NCBI GenBank assembly: GCA_001768125.1
Contig: MENB01000156.1
Span: 10,512 to 24,345, forward strand
Reading direction: 5' to 3'
Length of the DNA: 13,834 nt
Origin: Armatimonadetes bacterium RBG_19FT_COMBO_69_19
GTDB taxonomy: Bacteria; Sysuimicrobiota; Sysuimicrobiia; Sysuimicrobiales; Kaftiobacteriaceae
The notes under the pieces are model-generated. The model did no database searches, was not told the DNA's origin, and was given only the letters and a program-made list of their open reading frames with translations. Positions 6,791 through 13,834 of the stretch are shown in pieces. The position numbers and the translations under genes are program-made. Within the stretch, counting starts at the first letter, position 1. Each line of letters opens with the position of its first letter.

Positions 6791-8283
6791 TCGAGGTCTG
6801 GCAGCATCTCCTCTTCGGGTTCGGGGTGGCGCTGCGCCCGGAGAATCTCGGGCTGGCCCTGGCCGGGGCGCTGCTTGGCACGATCGTGGGCGTGCTGCCC
6901 GGGATCGGGCCGGTGGGGGGCATCGCGATCCTCCTGCCGCTGACGTTCAAGCTGCCGCCCGCCTCCGCGATGATCATGCTCACCGCGGTGTACTACGGCA
7001 CGATGTACGGGGGCTCGACGACCTCGATCCTGATGAACGTCCCCGGCGAGGCGTCCTCGGTCGTAACCTCGTTCGATGGCTACGCGATGGCGCAGCAGGG
7101 CCGGGCCGGCCCGGCGCTGGCGATCGCAGCGGTTGGCTCGTTCATCGCGGGAACCCTCTCCATCATCGCGCTGACCTTCTTCTCGCCGCTGTTGGCCTCC
7201 TGGGGTCTGACCTTCGGGCCGCCCGAGTACTTCGGGCTGATGCTGTTCGGCCTCTCCGCGGTGAGCAGCCTCGCGGGCGACTCGCTCGTGAAGGCCCTGC
7301 TGTCCATGGGCCTCGGGCTAATGCTGGCCACGGTCGGCACCGACCTCGTCACGGGGGTGCCGCGCTTCACCTTCGGCATCCCCTACCTGCTGGATGGGAT
7401 CGACTTCGTGGTCGTGGTGATCGGGCTCTTCGCGATCTCCGAGGTGCTGGTCTCGATCGAGGAGGCACGCGGCGAGGTGCGCGTCCCCATCAAGCTTGGA
7501 CGCATCTGGTTGAGCGTGAAGGATTTCCTGGAGTCGTTCTGGGCGATCGTCCGGGGCAGCGTCATCGGCTTCTACATCGGAATCCTGCCGGCGGCGGGGG
7601 CGACGATCGCGTCCTTCCTCTCGTACAGCGTGGAGAAACAACTCGCCCGCGACCCCAGCACCTTCGGGAAGGGGGACATCCGCGGGGTCGCCTCACCGGA
7701 ATCGGCCAACAACGCGGCCGCGGTCGGCAACATGATCCCCATGCTGACGCTCGGCATCCCCGGCTCCTCCACCACTGCGCTCATGCTCGGGGCGCTGCTC
7801 GTCCTCAACGTCATCCCCGGCCCCCTGCTGTTCCAGGACCATCCCGACGTGGTGTGGGGGCTCGTGGCAAGCATGTACGTCAGCAACCTGATCCTGCTCA
7901 TCCTCAACCTGCCGCTCGTCGGCCTGTTCGTGCGCATCCTCTACGTCCCGGAGCGGCTGCTGCTCCCGCTCATCGTGGCGATCTGCGTCATCGGCACGTA
8001 CGCCGTGAACTTCAGCGTGTTCGACCTGCAGGTGATGGCGCTGCTCGGTCTGGTCGCCTACTACATGCGGAGGAACGACTACCCGCTCGGGCCGGCGATC
8101 CTGGGGCTGGTGCTGGGAGACCTCATGGAGCAGAACCTGCGGCGCTCGCTCATCATGAGCCGTACGGGCGCGATGATCTTCTTCACCCGGCCGTTCACGG
8201 CTGTGCTGATCGCGCTGTCGGTGCTCTCGATCCTCGCCCCGGCGTTGCTCCGCGTCCTGCGCCCTCGGCACAGACCCGCGTAA
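6787..8283 (+). CDS. tctA: TTT transporter large membrane subunit (TctA family)
   Basis: 498 residues, the typical length for TctA, with about 11-12 membrane spans. The two inverted family halves are visible. The first carries GVLPGIGPVGG (about 35-45) and YYGTMYGGSTTSIL with NVPGE after it. The second carries GILPAAGATIASF (about 265-277) and the long conserved stretch SPESANNAAAVGNMIPMLTLGIPGSSTTALM (about 303-333), with its middle residues most conserved. This subunit forms the sodium- or proton-driven pathway in the inner membrane. The start is ATG at 6787, overlapping the tctB stop by four bases, with GGGGGAG (6769-6775) as ribosome site; the same frame is open upstream through tctB but does not look like protein there. 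It ends the operon; two inverted repeats follow. Confidence 0.97.
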   Translation: MIEVWQHLLFGFGVALRPENLGLALAGALLGTIVGVLPGIGPVGGIAILLPLTFKLPPASAMIMLTAVYYGTMYGGSTTSILMNVPGEASSVVTSFDGYAMAQQGRAGPALAIAAVGSFIAGTLSIIALTFFSPLLASWGLTFGPPEYFGLMLFGLSAVSSLAGDSLVKALLSMGLGLMLATVGTDLVTGVPRFTFGIPYLLDGIDFVVVVIGLFAISEVLVSIEEARGEVRVPIKLGRIWLSVKDFLESFWAIVRGSVIGFYIGILPAAGATIASFLSYSVEKQLARDPSTFGKGDIRGVASPESANNAAAVGNMIPMLTLGIPGSSTTALMLGALLVLNVIPGPLLFQDHPDVVWGLVASMYVSNLILLILNLPLVGLFVRILYVPERLLLPLIVAICVIGTYAVNFSVFDLQVMALLGLVAYYMRRNDYPLGPAILGLVLGDLMEQNLRRSLIMSRTGAMIFFTRPFTAVLIALSVLSILAPALLRVLRPRHRPA

Positions 8284-8305
8284 GCATTCGGGACATGGCC
8301 TCGCG

Positions 8306-8325
8306 AACTCGGTCCGGACCGAGTT
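8306..8325. repeat. Perfect 20-base palindrome downstream of tctA
   Basis: A 10+10 palindrome with no spacer (arms AACTCGGTCC / GGACCGAGTT), 22 bases after the tctA stop. In RNA it can form an 8-bp stem with a CCGG loop. It has no T-tract, so it may be an operator for the cyclase gene or a processed or Rho-dependent 3' end rather than a classic terminator. Confidence 0.6.
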
Positions 8326-8326
8326 G

Positions 8327-8349
8327 CTTCCCCTTCTCTGCCGGGGAAG
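8327..8349 (+). terminator. Second short hairpin after tctA
   Basis: CTTCCCC (8327-8333) pairs with GGGGAAG (8343-8349) across a 9-base loop, immediately after the palindrome. The tandem stems could together close the tct transcript. There is no T-run, and it runs into the predicted -35 of the next gene. Confidence 0.3.
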
Positions 8350-8377
8350 GACAGGATCACCGAACGCGTTGTAGACT
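8348..8377 (+). promoter_or_regulatory. Probable leaderless promoter of the cyclase-ATPase gene
   Basis: AGGACA (8348-8353), an 18-base spacer and TAGACT (8372-8377). The start codon at 8387 lies only 9 bases beyond the -10 box, where transcription itself should begin. No purine-rich ribosome site is present between 8378 and 8386 (AAGACCATC), consistent with a leaderless or near-leaderless mRNA. Confidence 0.45.
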
Positions 8378-8386
8378 AAGACCATC

Positions 8387-11300
8387 ATGAGCGTCCCCGC
8401 CTTGCTCCGCTGCGTCCAGTGCGGCCAGGAGAACCCGCCCGAAGCGCGTTTCTGCATGCGCTGCGGGACGGCGCTTTCCCGCCGTTGCCCCAACTGCGGC
8501 ACCGCCAACACGCTCGCCGCTCAGTTCTGCCTCCGCTGCGGGGCGCCGCTGGTCGGGACCTCGGCCACGGAGCGGCGCGTGCTGAGCGTGCTGTTCGCCG
8601 ATCTCGTCGGCTCCACGCAGCTGGTCCTGCGCCTGGATCCCGAGCCGATGCGCGCGCTCATCGCGCAGTATTTCACCGCGATGCGGGAGGAGATCGAGCG
8701 CTACGGCGGGGTCGTGGAGAAATACATCGGCGATGCGGTCATGGCCGTCTTCGGCCTCCCCTCGGCCCATGAGGACGACACGGACCGCGCCGTGCGGGCG
8801 GCGGTCGCGATGCAGCGGCGGATGGCGGACCTGAACGCGCGCGGCGGGGGCGACCTCCACATGCGGGTGGGCATCGCCACCGGCGAGGTCATCGCGGATC
8901 CGGCGGCCGTCGCGGTCGGCCAGTTCATGGTCACGGGCGAGGCCATCAACCTCGCCTTCCGGCTGCAGGCTCAGGCGCCGACGGACGGCATCGTCGTGGA
9001 CGAACGGACCTTTCGCGCCCTACGGCTGCAGGGCGAGTTCAAACCGCTGCCGCCCTCCCCGGACGGCGACTTCGCCTCGCTGCCGCGGTGGCAGGTCTTG
9101 ATGATCGCCGAGGGACAGCCGGCCAAGCGCCTGCGTGCGCCGCTCGTCGGCCGGGACGATGAGCTGCAGTTCCTCCTGGCGCTGCATCGGCGGGTCGTGG
9201 ATAGCCGCCGGCAGCATCTCGTCACCGTGATGGGTCCGGCGGGCGTGGGCAAGAGCCGGCTCATCGAGGAGTTCGTGCACCTGGTCAAGGCCGAACCCGT
9301 GCCGCCCCGGGTGCTCCGCGGCCGCTGCCCGTCGTACGGTGAAGGCCTCACCTACTGGCCCCTCGCGCAGATGGTGAAGCAGGAGTGCGGGATCAAGGAC
9401 AACGATCCGCCGGCGGAGATGCTGGAGAAGCTGGCCGCGGCGGCGCAGCGCATCTACGCGCCGGCCATGGGCGCCGAGGAGGCGGCCGCGGTGACGGCGG
9501 ACCTCGCCGCGCTGCTCGGGCTCTCCGTGACCCGCCCCTACGAGGCGATGTGGCGCGAGCGGCTCACCGCGCTCAAGCAGGTCGTCGAGAGTCCCCCGAG
9601 CGCCGAGGCGCCGCCGGGCGAGTCCCGCCGAGGACCCGACGTGCTCATCCCGTCCATCCGCGCGTTCTTCGTCGCACTGGCGGAGCAGGCGCCGCTCGTG
9701 CTCGTCTTTGAGGACCTGCACTGGGCACAGGAAAGCCTGCTCGACCTGCTGGAGCGGGTGGCGGTGCGCGGGCCCGACGTCCCCATCCTCACCCTGTGCC
9801 TGGCCCGCCAGGAGCTGTTCGAGCGCCGGCCGGACTGGGGGGCGCGGCTGCCCAGCCACACCGGCCTGCTGCTGGAACCACTACGGGAGGACCTCAGCCG
9901 CTCGCTGATCACCGAGCTGCTCAACGGAGAGTCGCTGCCCGCCGACGCGCGCGAGGCGATCCTCAGCCGCGCCGAAGGAAACCCATTCTACATCGAGGAG
10001 ATCCTGCGCCGGCTCATCGACGGCGGCGAGCTGGTGCACAGCGAGAAAGGCTGGCGGCTGGCCTCGCCTGCGGTCGAGATAAGAATCCCGGACACCATCC
10101 ACGGCATCCTGGCCTCACGGTTGGACCTGCTCACGCCATTGGAGAAGCGCGTCATCCTCGACGCATCCGTGGCCGGACGAGTCTTCTGGCTGAACGCGGT
10201 GGCCGTGATGAGTGACCTGGATCCCGCCGAAGCCGAAGCGGCGCTGGAGCGGCTCGCCGACCGCGACCTCATCGAGGAGCGCTCCGCCGCCTCGCTGGCC
10301 GGGGAGCGCGAGTTCTCGTTCAAACACGCGCTGATCCGTGAAGTGGCCTATGCGATGATGCCGAAGCTGGCCCGCAGCCCGCGGCACCTGCGCTTCGCCC
10401 GGTGGCTCCAGGACACGACGCGCAATCCGATCGAAGAGTGGCTCGACATCCTGGCCTTCCACTATGAGCAGGCCTGGCGGAACGCCTTTGACACCGGCGA
10501 CCGGGCGGAAGATCTGGCCCGGCAGGCGGTGGAGGCGCTGCGCAAGGCCGGAGGGCGTGCGATGCACATCCGCACCCTGCCCGAGGCCCGGCGGCTGTAC
10601 GAGCGGGCGCTGGCGATCGTCCGCAACGCCGGCCTGACCGCGGACGCGCCGCTGTACCTGGAGCTCCTGGTCGACTACTCGGAGGTCATCAAGTGGATGC
10701 CGGCGCAGGACGCCGTGTTCGAGATCACCTCCACCGTCCTGGACCAGGCGCCGGCGATCGGGCGCGACGACCTCGTGGCCCGGGCGTGGCTCAACCGGGC
10801 CTATGCGGAATACGACAAGAACCGGCTGCGAGAAGCGGACGAGGCGCTGCGGCGCGCGCTGGAGATCTTCCGGCGGCGCGGCGACCGGCAGGGGGAGGCG
10901 GAGGCCCTCGAGGTCCTGGGCGGCGTGACGAGCGACCTACGGGGCAGCCTGCGCACCGCGGAGGAGGCATACCGGCGCGTGCTGGAGCTCTACCAGGATA
11001 TGGGCGACGGCATGGGCCAGGCGCGGACGCAGTCCTGGCTCGGCCGGGCCCAACTGAGCGCCGGGCGGCTGGCCGAGGCCAGAGCGACGCTCGACGAGGC
11101 GCTGCGCCTGGGGCGCAAACACCACGAGCGGATCAGCGAAGCGAAGACGCTGTTCGGGCAGGCCATCATCGCGCACCTCGAAGGCCGGCCCGAGGATTCG
11201 ATCGCGCTCCACCACAAGGTCATCAAGGTCGTCGGCCAGCTGGGCAATCCGCTGGACGAGGCCGCCGTCCGCCGCCACCTGGCGATGGTCTACCTCCGCC

Positions 11301-11785
11301 ATGGCAAGATCGCCGAGGCCGAAGAGGAGACGCGCAAGGCGCAGGTCGTGCGGCGCCAGCACGGCATGAAGACGGAGTCCGCCCAGATCCTCCGCACGCT
11401 TGCGGAGATCGCCCTGGCCAAGGGGGAGCTCCTCGCCGCCGCGGACCATGCGGACCGGGCGGTGACCCTCGTCACGGACGCCGACGACGTGGGCCTGGCC
11501 ACCCATACGGCGACGCTCGCCGGGGTGCGCGCCGCGCAGGGGCGCCTCGAGGAAGCGGAGGAACTGTTCCGCCGGAGCGTGGCCTTGCTGGAACGGCAGG
11601 AGTACCGTATCGACCTGGCCCTCGTCCTCATGAAGTACGGGGAGGCGCTCGGCCGGCGGGAGATGCTCGAGCGGGCCAGGGCGGAATTCGCGGCGATGGG
11701 GGCGATCCACTTCGTCGGCGAGATCGCCCGGCGGCTAGAAGAGCTTCCCCCGCGTCCCGCCCTCTCGACCGGAAGCGGGACCTAG
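8387..11785 (+). CDS. Zinc ribbon - class III nucleotide cyclase - STAND ATPase - TPR signalling protein
   Basis: 1132 residues, cytoplasmic, no membrane span. Domains in order: double zinc ribbon (Cys9/12/23/26 and Cys34/37/48/51); class III adenylate/guanylate cyclase (about 62-240) with metal-binding Asp72 (FADLVGST) and Asp116 (YIGDAVMAVFG), substrate-binding Lys112, Glu185 where cyclases usually have Asp or Thr for base recognition, and transition-state Asn188 and Arg192, so it should be active; AAA/STAND NTPase beginning APLVGRDDEL with Walker A GPAGVGKS (283-290) and Walker B LVFEDLHW (439-446); a winged-helix-like linker (about 560-650); and TPR repeats (about 700-1110), for example NRLREADEALRRALEIF and GRLAEARATLDEALRL. 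The architecture is known in several phyla; the ligand and nucleotide product are unknown. It is a stand-alone gene with a probable leaderless start. Its last 51 bases overlap a convergent gene. Confidence 0.95.
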   Translation: MSVPALLRCVQCGQENPPEARFCMRCGTALSRRCPNCGTANTLAAQFCLRCGAPLVGTSATERRVLSVLFADLVGSTQLVLRLDPEPMRALIAQYFTAMREEIERYGGVVEKYIGDAVMAVFGLPSAHEDDTDRAVRAAVAMQRRMADLNARGGGDLHMRVGIATGEVIADPAAVAVGQFMVTGEAINLAFRLQAQAPTDGIVVDERTFRALRLQGEFKPLPPSPDGDFASLPRWQVLMIAEGQPAKRLRAPLVGRDDELQFLLALHRRVVDSRRQHLVTVMGPAGVGKSRLIEEFVHLVKAEPVPPRVLRGRCPSYGEGLTYWPLAQMVKQECGIKDNDPPAEMLEKLAAAAQRIYAPAMGAEEAAAVTADLAALLGLSVTRPYEAMWRERLTALKQVVESPPSAEAPPGESRRGPDVLIPSIRAFFVALAEQAPLVLVFEDLHWAQESLLDLLERVAVRGPDVPILTLCLARQELFERRPDWGARLPSHTGLLLEPLREDLSRSLITELLNGESLPADAREAILSRAEGNPFYIEEILRRLIDGGELVHSEKGWRLASPAVEIRIPDTIHGILASRLDLLTPLEKRVILDASVAGRVFWLNAVAVMSDLDPAEAEAALERLADRDLIEERSAASLAGEREFSFKHALIREVAYAMMPKLARSPRHLRFARWLQDTTRNPIEEWLDILAFHYEQAWRNAFDTGDRAEDLARQAVEALRKAGGRAMHIRTLPEARRLYERALAIVRNAGLTADAPLYLELLVDYSEVIKWMPAQDAVFEITSTVLDQAPAIGRDDLVARAWLNRAYAEYDKNRLREADEALRRALEIFRRRGDRQGEAEALEVLGGVTSDLRGSLRTAEEAYRRVLELYQDMGDGMGQARTQSWLGRAQLSAGRLAEARATLDEALRLGRKHHERISEAKTLFGQAIIAHLEGRPEDSIALHHKVIKVVGQLGNPLDEAAVRRHLAMVYLRHGKIAEAEEETRKAQVVRRQHGMKTESAQILRTLAEIALAKGELLAAADHADRAVTLVTDADDVGLATHTATLAGVRAAQGRLEEAEELFRRSVALLERQEYRIDLALVLMKYGEALGRREMLERARAEFAAMGAIHFVGEIARRLEELPPRPALSTGSGT

Positions 11786-12268
11786 CCCGTCCACGTCCAC
11801 GGACAGCTCCTCGGTGTAGATGGGCAGCGAGGCGTTGGTGTTCGTCAGGACGACCTGCACGCGTTCCTTCGGATAGAGGTACACCGCGGTCTGCCAGCTC
11901 ACCATCAGATTGCCGAGGGCCTGCGCCATCACGTAGTACCAGCGGTCTCCGGGCAGGCTGCGGAACTCGAAGCGCCCCTTCGCGTCGGTCCGCATCTGCG
12001 CGTAGGCATTCTTGGTCTGCGTTTCCGGGTTGACCATGACGTACTCGATGTACATGTGGGCCAGCCGGAGGTTGAAGGAGCCGTTCTGGGCCGCCTTCTT
12101 CTTGATGCTGTCGAGGTCGATGGGACGCACCAACAGGTACACGCGCGCGTCGTGGCACGGGACGACCCTGCCGCCGCTCTGCAAGAGTCCGATCCAGCCT
12201 TCGATCGTCCCGTTGAGGGCGGCGGCCGACTTGGCCAGCTGGGTAATGGGGGACCGTCTCCGGAAGAT
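11735..12268 (-). CDS. Protein with carboxypeptidase-regulatory-like beta domain; apparent ATC start
   Basis: 177 residues if read from ATC at 12268. The core (GRVVPCHDARVYLLVRPIDL, later TDAKGRFEFRSLPGDRWYYVMAQA, then ERVQVVLTNTNASLP) follows the pattern of carboxypeptidase-regulatory-like or transthyretin-like domains (PEGA/CarboxypepD_reg type). The C-terminus (SGREGGTRGKLF) is low-complexity and overlaps the cyclase gene. The first standard start in frame is TTG at 12184, without a ribosome site, and it would remove the protein-like segment LAKSAAALNGTIEGWIGLL. A perfect GGAGGAGG (12282-12275) lies six bases before ATC, and a TACTAT -10 box lies just upstream. So either ATC is a rare initiator or an ATG was lost by mutation or sequence error. 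No signal peptide or membrane span is seen. The function is unknown. Confidence 0.7.
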   Translation of the reverse strand: MFRRRSPITQLAKSAAALNGTIEGWIGLLQSGGRVVPCHDARVYLLVRPIDLDSIKKKAAQNGSFNLRLAHMYIEYVMVNPETQTKNAYAQMRTDAKGRFEFRSLPGDRWYYVMAQALGNLMVSWQTAVYLYPKERVQVVLTNTNASLPIYTEELSVDVDGLGPASGREGGTRGKLF

Positions 12269-12274
12269 CGTGCG

Positions 12275-12298
12275 CCTCCTCCGGCTGCACCGATAGTA
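12275..12298 (-). promoter_or_regulatory. -10 box and ribosome site upstream of the ATC codon
   Basis: Minus strand TACTAT (12298-12293) would start transcription near 12286. GGAGGAGG (12282-12275) follows and is six bases from ATC at 12268. No convincing -35 was found. The strong ribosome site is what places the gene start here rather than at TTG 12184. Confidence 0.45.
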
Positions 12299-12331
12299 TG
12301 CCCCTCACCTGCTGATCGGTAGTCGGCGCAT

Positions 12332-12345
12332 CCCCATAAATGGGG
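12332..12345. repeat. Short inverted repeat in the divergent intergenic region
   Basis: CCCCAT and ATGGGG arms with a two-base spacer lie between the minus-strand gene and the ABC permease gene. It includes the first possible ATG (12340) of the permease frame. It may be an operator, or chance in G/C-rich sequence. Confidence 0.3.
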
Positions 12346-13335
12346 GAGGAGCCGCGCGTTGCGTGGGGTAATTTTGTTGTCATTCCTGTGGAAGCCGAGC
12401 GCGTGGTCAAGTCGCACCCAACCGGCGTGCATCCCGCATCCGGAGCCCCGGGCCCTGTCGTCGTGCGGCGGCGCCCGCCGCATGCGACCACGCTGTGGTC
12501 GCGGGTGAAGCGCAGCCCGGCGGCGCTGCTCGGCATGCTCGTCGTCGCGACCCTCGTCGCGGTGGCCGTCTTCGCGCCGTGGGTCGCGCCCTACAATCCG
12601 TCCGAGCAGTTCTTCGACGGGCTGACCCTCGAGGGCCGGCCGCTCGGCCCGAACGCGCGCTTCTGGCTCGGCACCGACCTCCTGGGCCGCGACCTGCTCT
12701 CCCGCCTGATCTATGGCGCGCGGGTCAGTTTGCTCATCGGGGTCGCCGCGAACACCGCGGCGCTGTCCATCGGCACCCTCTTCGGCACGATGGCCGGCTA
12801 CTTCAAGGGCTGGACGTCGATCGTCTTCATGCGGCTCACGGACATGATGATGGCCTTCCCCGCGCTGATCCTGGCCATCGCGCTCGCCGCCATCCTGCGC
12901 CCGAGCCTGTGGATCGTGGCGTTGGTCATCGGCATGGTGAACTGGGTGTGGATCGCGCGCATCGTCTATGCGCAGGTGTTGTCGATCAGCGGGCGGGAGT
13001 TCATCGACGCGGCGCGGGTACTCGGCGTCCCCACGCCCCGCATCTTCTGGCGGCACCTCTTCCCGCATCTGCTGCCGACGCTGCTGGTGTGGGGGACGCT
13101 CGGCATCTCGACGACGGTGATGTTCGAGGCCTCGCTCTCCTTCCTCGGTGTCGGCGTCCGGCCGCCGACCCCCAGCTGGGGCGGGGCGATCAACGAGAGC
13201 CAGTCCTACTTTCTGGCAGCGCCCTGGCTGGTGGCCTTCCCCGGCATCGCCATCCTCCTGACGTCGCTGGCCTTCAACCTGGTGGGCGACGCGATGCGCG
13301 ATGCGCTCGATCCGACGCTGCGGGGCCGAGGATGA
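12340..13335 (+). CDS. ABC transporter permease, peptide/nickel type (DppC/OppC-like)
   Basis: Up to 331 residues; inner-membrane permease of the dipeptide/oligopeptide/nickel family. Seen: cytoplasmic N-terminus ending in WSRVKRSPAALLG; first span about 62-82; NPSEQF; the family motif FWLGTDLLGRDLLSRLIYGAR (starting at residue 108); further spans; and the EAA loop EFIDAARVLG (220-229), then PRIFWRHLFPH, that docks the ATPase. The C-terminal GVRPPTPSWGGAINES and FNLVGDAMRDALDP segments are classic. The start is uncertain: ATG 12340 lies inside an inverted repeat and lacks a ribosome site, and GTG at 12388 or 12403 would give 315 or 310 residues, closer to the usual length. It overlaps the next gene by ATGA. 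No binding protein or ATPase is in view, so the substrate is unknown. Confidence 0.95.
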   Translation: MGEEPRVAWGNFVVIPVEAERVVKSHPTGVHPASGAPGPVVVRRRPPHATTLWSRVKRSPAALLGMLVVATLVAVAVFAPWVAPYNPSEQFFDGLTLEGRPLGPNARFWLGTDLLGRDLLSRLIYGARVSLLIGVAANTAALSIGTLFGTMAGYFKGWTSIVFMRLTDMMMAFPALILAIALAAILRPSLWIVALVIGMVNWVWIARIVYAQVLSISGREFIDAARVLGVPTPRIFWRHLFPHLLPTLLVWGTLGISTTVMFEASLSFLGVGVRPPTPSWGGAINESQSYFLAAPWLVAFPGIAILLTSLAFNLVGDAMRDALDPTLRGRG

Positions 13336-13834
13336 GCGCCTACGTGCTGCGGCGCCTCACCCAGTCGGTGTTCATCCTGCTCGGGGTGACGCTCGTCACC
13401 TTCGTGCTGTTGTTCGCGCTGCCGGCGGATCCGGCACGCATGATCGCCGGGCGCAGCGCGACCGTCGAGACGGTCACCCGCATCCGCGCTGAGCTGGGGC
13501 TCGACCAGCCGCTGTTCGTCCAGTACGGGCGCTATCTGGGCCGGCTGGCGCACGGGGATCTCGGCCGCTCCTACGCGCAGAAGGTAGAGGTCGGCGAGCT
13601 ACTGCGCTCGCGGCTGGCCGCGACCTTCTGGCTGATGCTCGGGGGGATCTTCTTCGAGCTGCTGATCGGGCTCCCCGCCGGGATGCTCGCCGCGGTCGGC
13701 CGGCGCGGCCGCGTTGACCGCTCCGTGATGGTCGGCGCATTCCTCGGCGTCTCCGCCCCGCAGTTCGTGGTCGGGCTCCTCCTCCTGTACGTGCTGGCCT
13801 ACAAGTGGCCGGTGTTCCCCCTCGGCGGCTACGG
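13332..13834 (+). CDS. ABC transporter permease, peptide/nickel type (DppB/OppB-like), cut by window end
   Basis: The first 167 residues are visible; the full family length is about 310-340. The opening MSAYVLRRLTQSVFILLGVTLVTF, then LFALPADPA, is typical of DppB (a first span followed by the P.DPA motif). RAELGLDQPLFVQYGRYLGRLAHGDLGRSY is the conserved periplasmic segment, and ATFWLMLGGIFFELLIGLPAGMLAA is the second span. The EAA loop lies beyond the window. The ATG overlaps the stop of the DppC-like gene (ATGA), so the two are co-translated and should form the heterodimeric membrane channel. The order C-then-B is the reverse of the common dppBC/oppBC arrangement. Confidence 0.94.
   Translation, partial: MSAYVLRRLTQSVFILLGVTLVTFVLLFALPADPARMIAGRSATVETVTRIRAELGLDQPLFVQYGRYLGRLAHGDLGRSYAQKVEVGELLRSRLAATFWLMLGGIFFELLIGLPAGMLAAVGRRGRVDRSVMVGAFLGVSAPQFVVGLLLLYVLAYKWPVFPLGGY

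Noticed and set aside
7693..8511. Long minus-strand open frame opposite tctA and the cyclase start, plus similar ones at 9020-9859, 10937-11710 and 11929-13068
   Set aside because: The opposite plus-strand frames are unmistakable protein families. These antisense frames are Arg/Gly/Pro/His-rich low-complexity products expected from G/C-ending codons.
8387..8560. Separate small zinc-ribbon gene upstream of the cyclase
   Set aside because: The frame is continuous with the cyclase domain, with no stop or internal ribosome site; the zinc-ribbon-cyclase fusion is a known arrangement.

Overview
This is a GC-rich bacterial chromosomal segment with dense genes, strong G/C preference at codon third positions and short intergenic gaps. 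I see no tRNA, rRNA, transposase, integrase or CRISPR array. The lineage cannot be fixed from the sequence. An ECF-type QueT next to a short QueF, a Thermus-like seven-iron ferredoxin, several GTG starts, a probable leaderless mRNA and a tripartite tricarboxylate transporter (TTT) fit a deep-branching GC-rich environmental bacterium such as Candidatus Sysuimicrobiota/CSP1-3, Chloroflexota or Rokubacteria. That placement is a guess.

Layout: (1) 1-1406 (+) is the 3' part of malate synthase A (glyoxylate shunt). (2) On the minus strand lie a FadR-type GntR regulator (2380-3096), queF (1908-2330) and queT (1435-1938); the last two overlap and look like a small queuosine-precursor operon with its own extended -10 promoter. 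(3) Divergently, 3273-3641 is a [3Fe-4S][4Fe-4S] ferredoxin with an unusual insert of about 40 residues between its cluster halves. It is followed by a 74-residue Lys/Arg/Ala-rich, histone H1-like protein and a perfect 14-bp terminator. (4) 4102-5251 encodes two exported proteins I do not recognise; the second has its start codons inside a perfect hairpin. (5) 5312-8283 is a complete tctC-tctB-tctA TTT operon. (6) 8387-11785 encodes a 1132-residue fusion of double zinc ribbon, class III nucleotide cyclase, STAND/AAA ATPase and TPR repeats, apparently read from a leaderless mRNA. (7) A convergent minus-strand gene (11735-12268) overlaps its 3' end. It encodes a protein with a carboxypeptidase-regulatory-like beta domain and has no standard start codon at the expected place: the strong Shine-Dalgarno faces an ATC codon. 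(8) From 12340 a peptide/nickel-type ABC permease pair begins, with the DppC-like gene before the DppB-like gene; the latter runs off the window.

How the parts may work together: malate synthase and the TTT carboxylate importer both belong to growth on two-carbon compounds or organic acids, and the FCD-domain regulator is of a type that usually senses such acids. The sequence does not show that they are co-regulated. The cyclase-STAND-TPR protein is a signalling hub with no obvious partner gene beside it. The least understood content is the exported pair at 4102-5251, the minus-strand gene with the apparent ATC start, and the inserted ferredoxin next to the H1-like protein.
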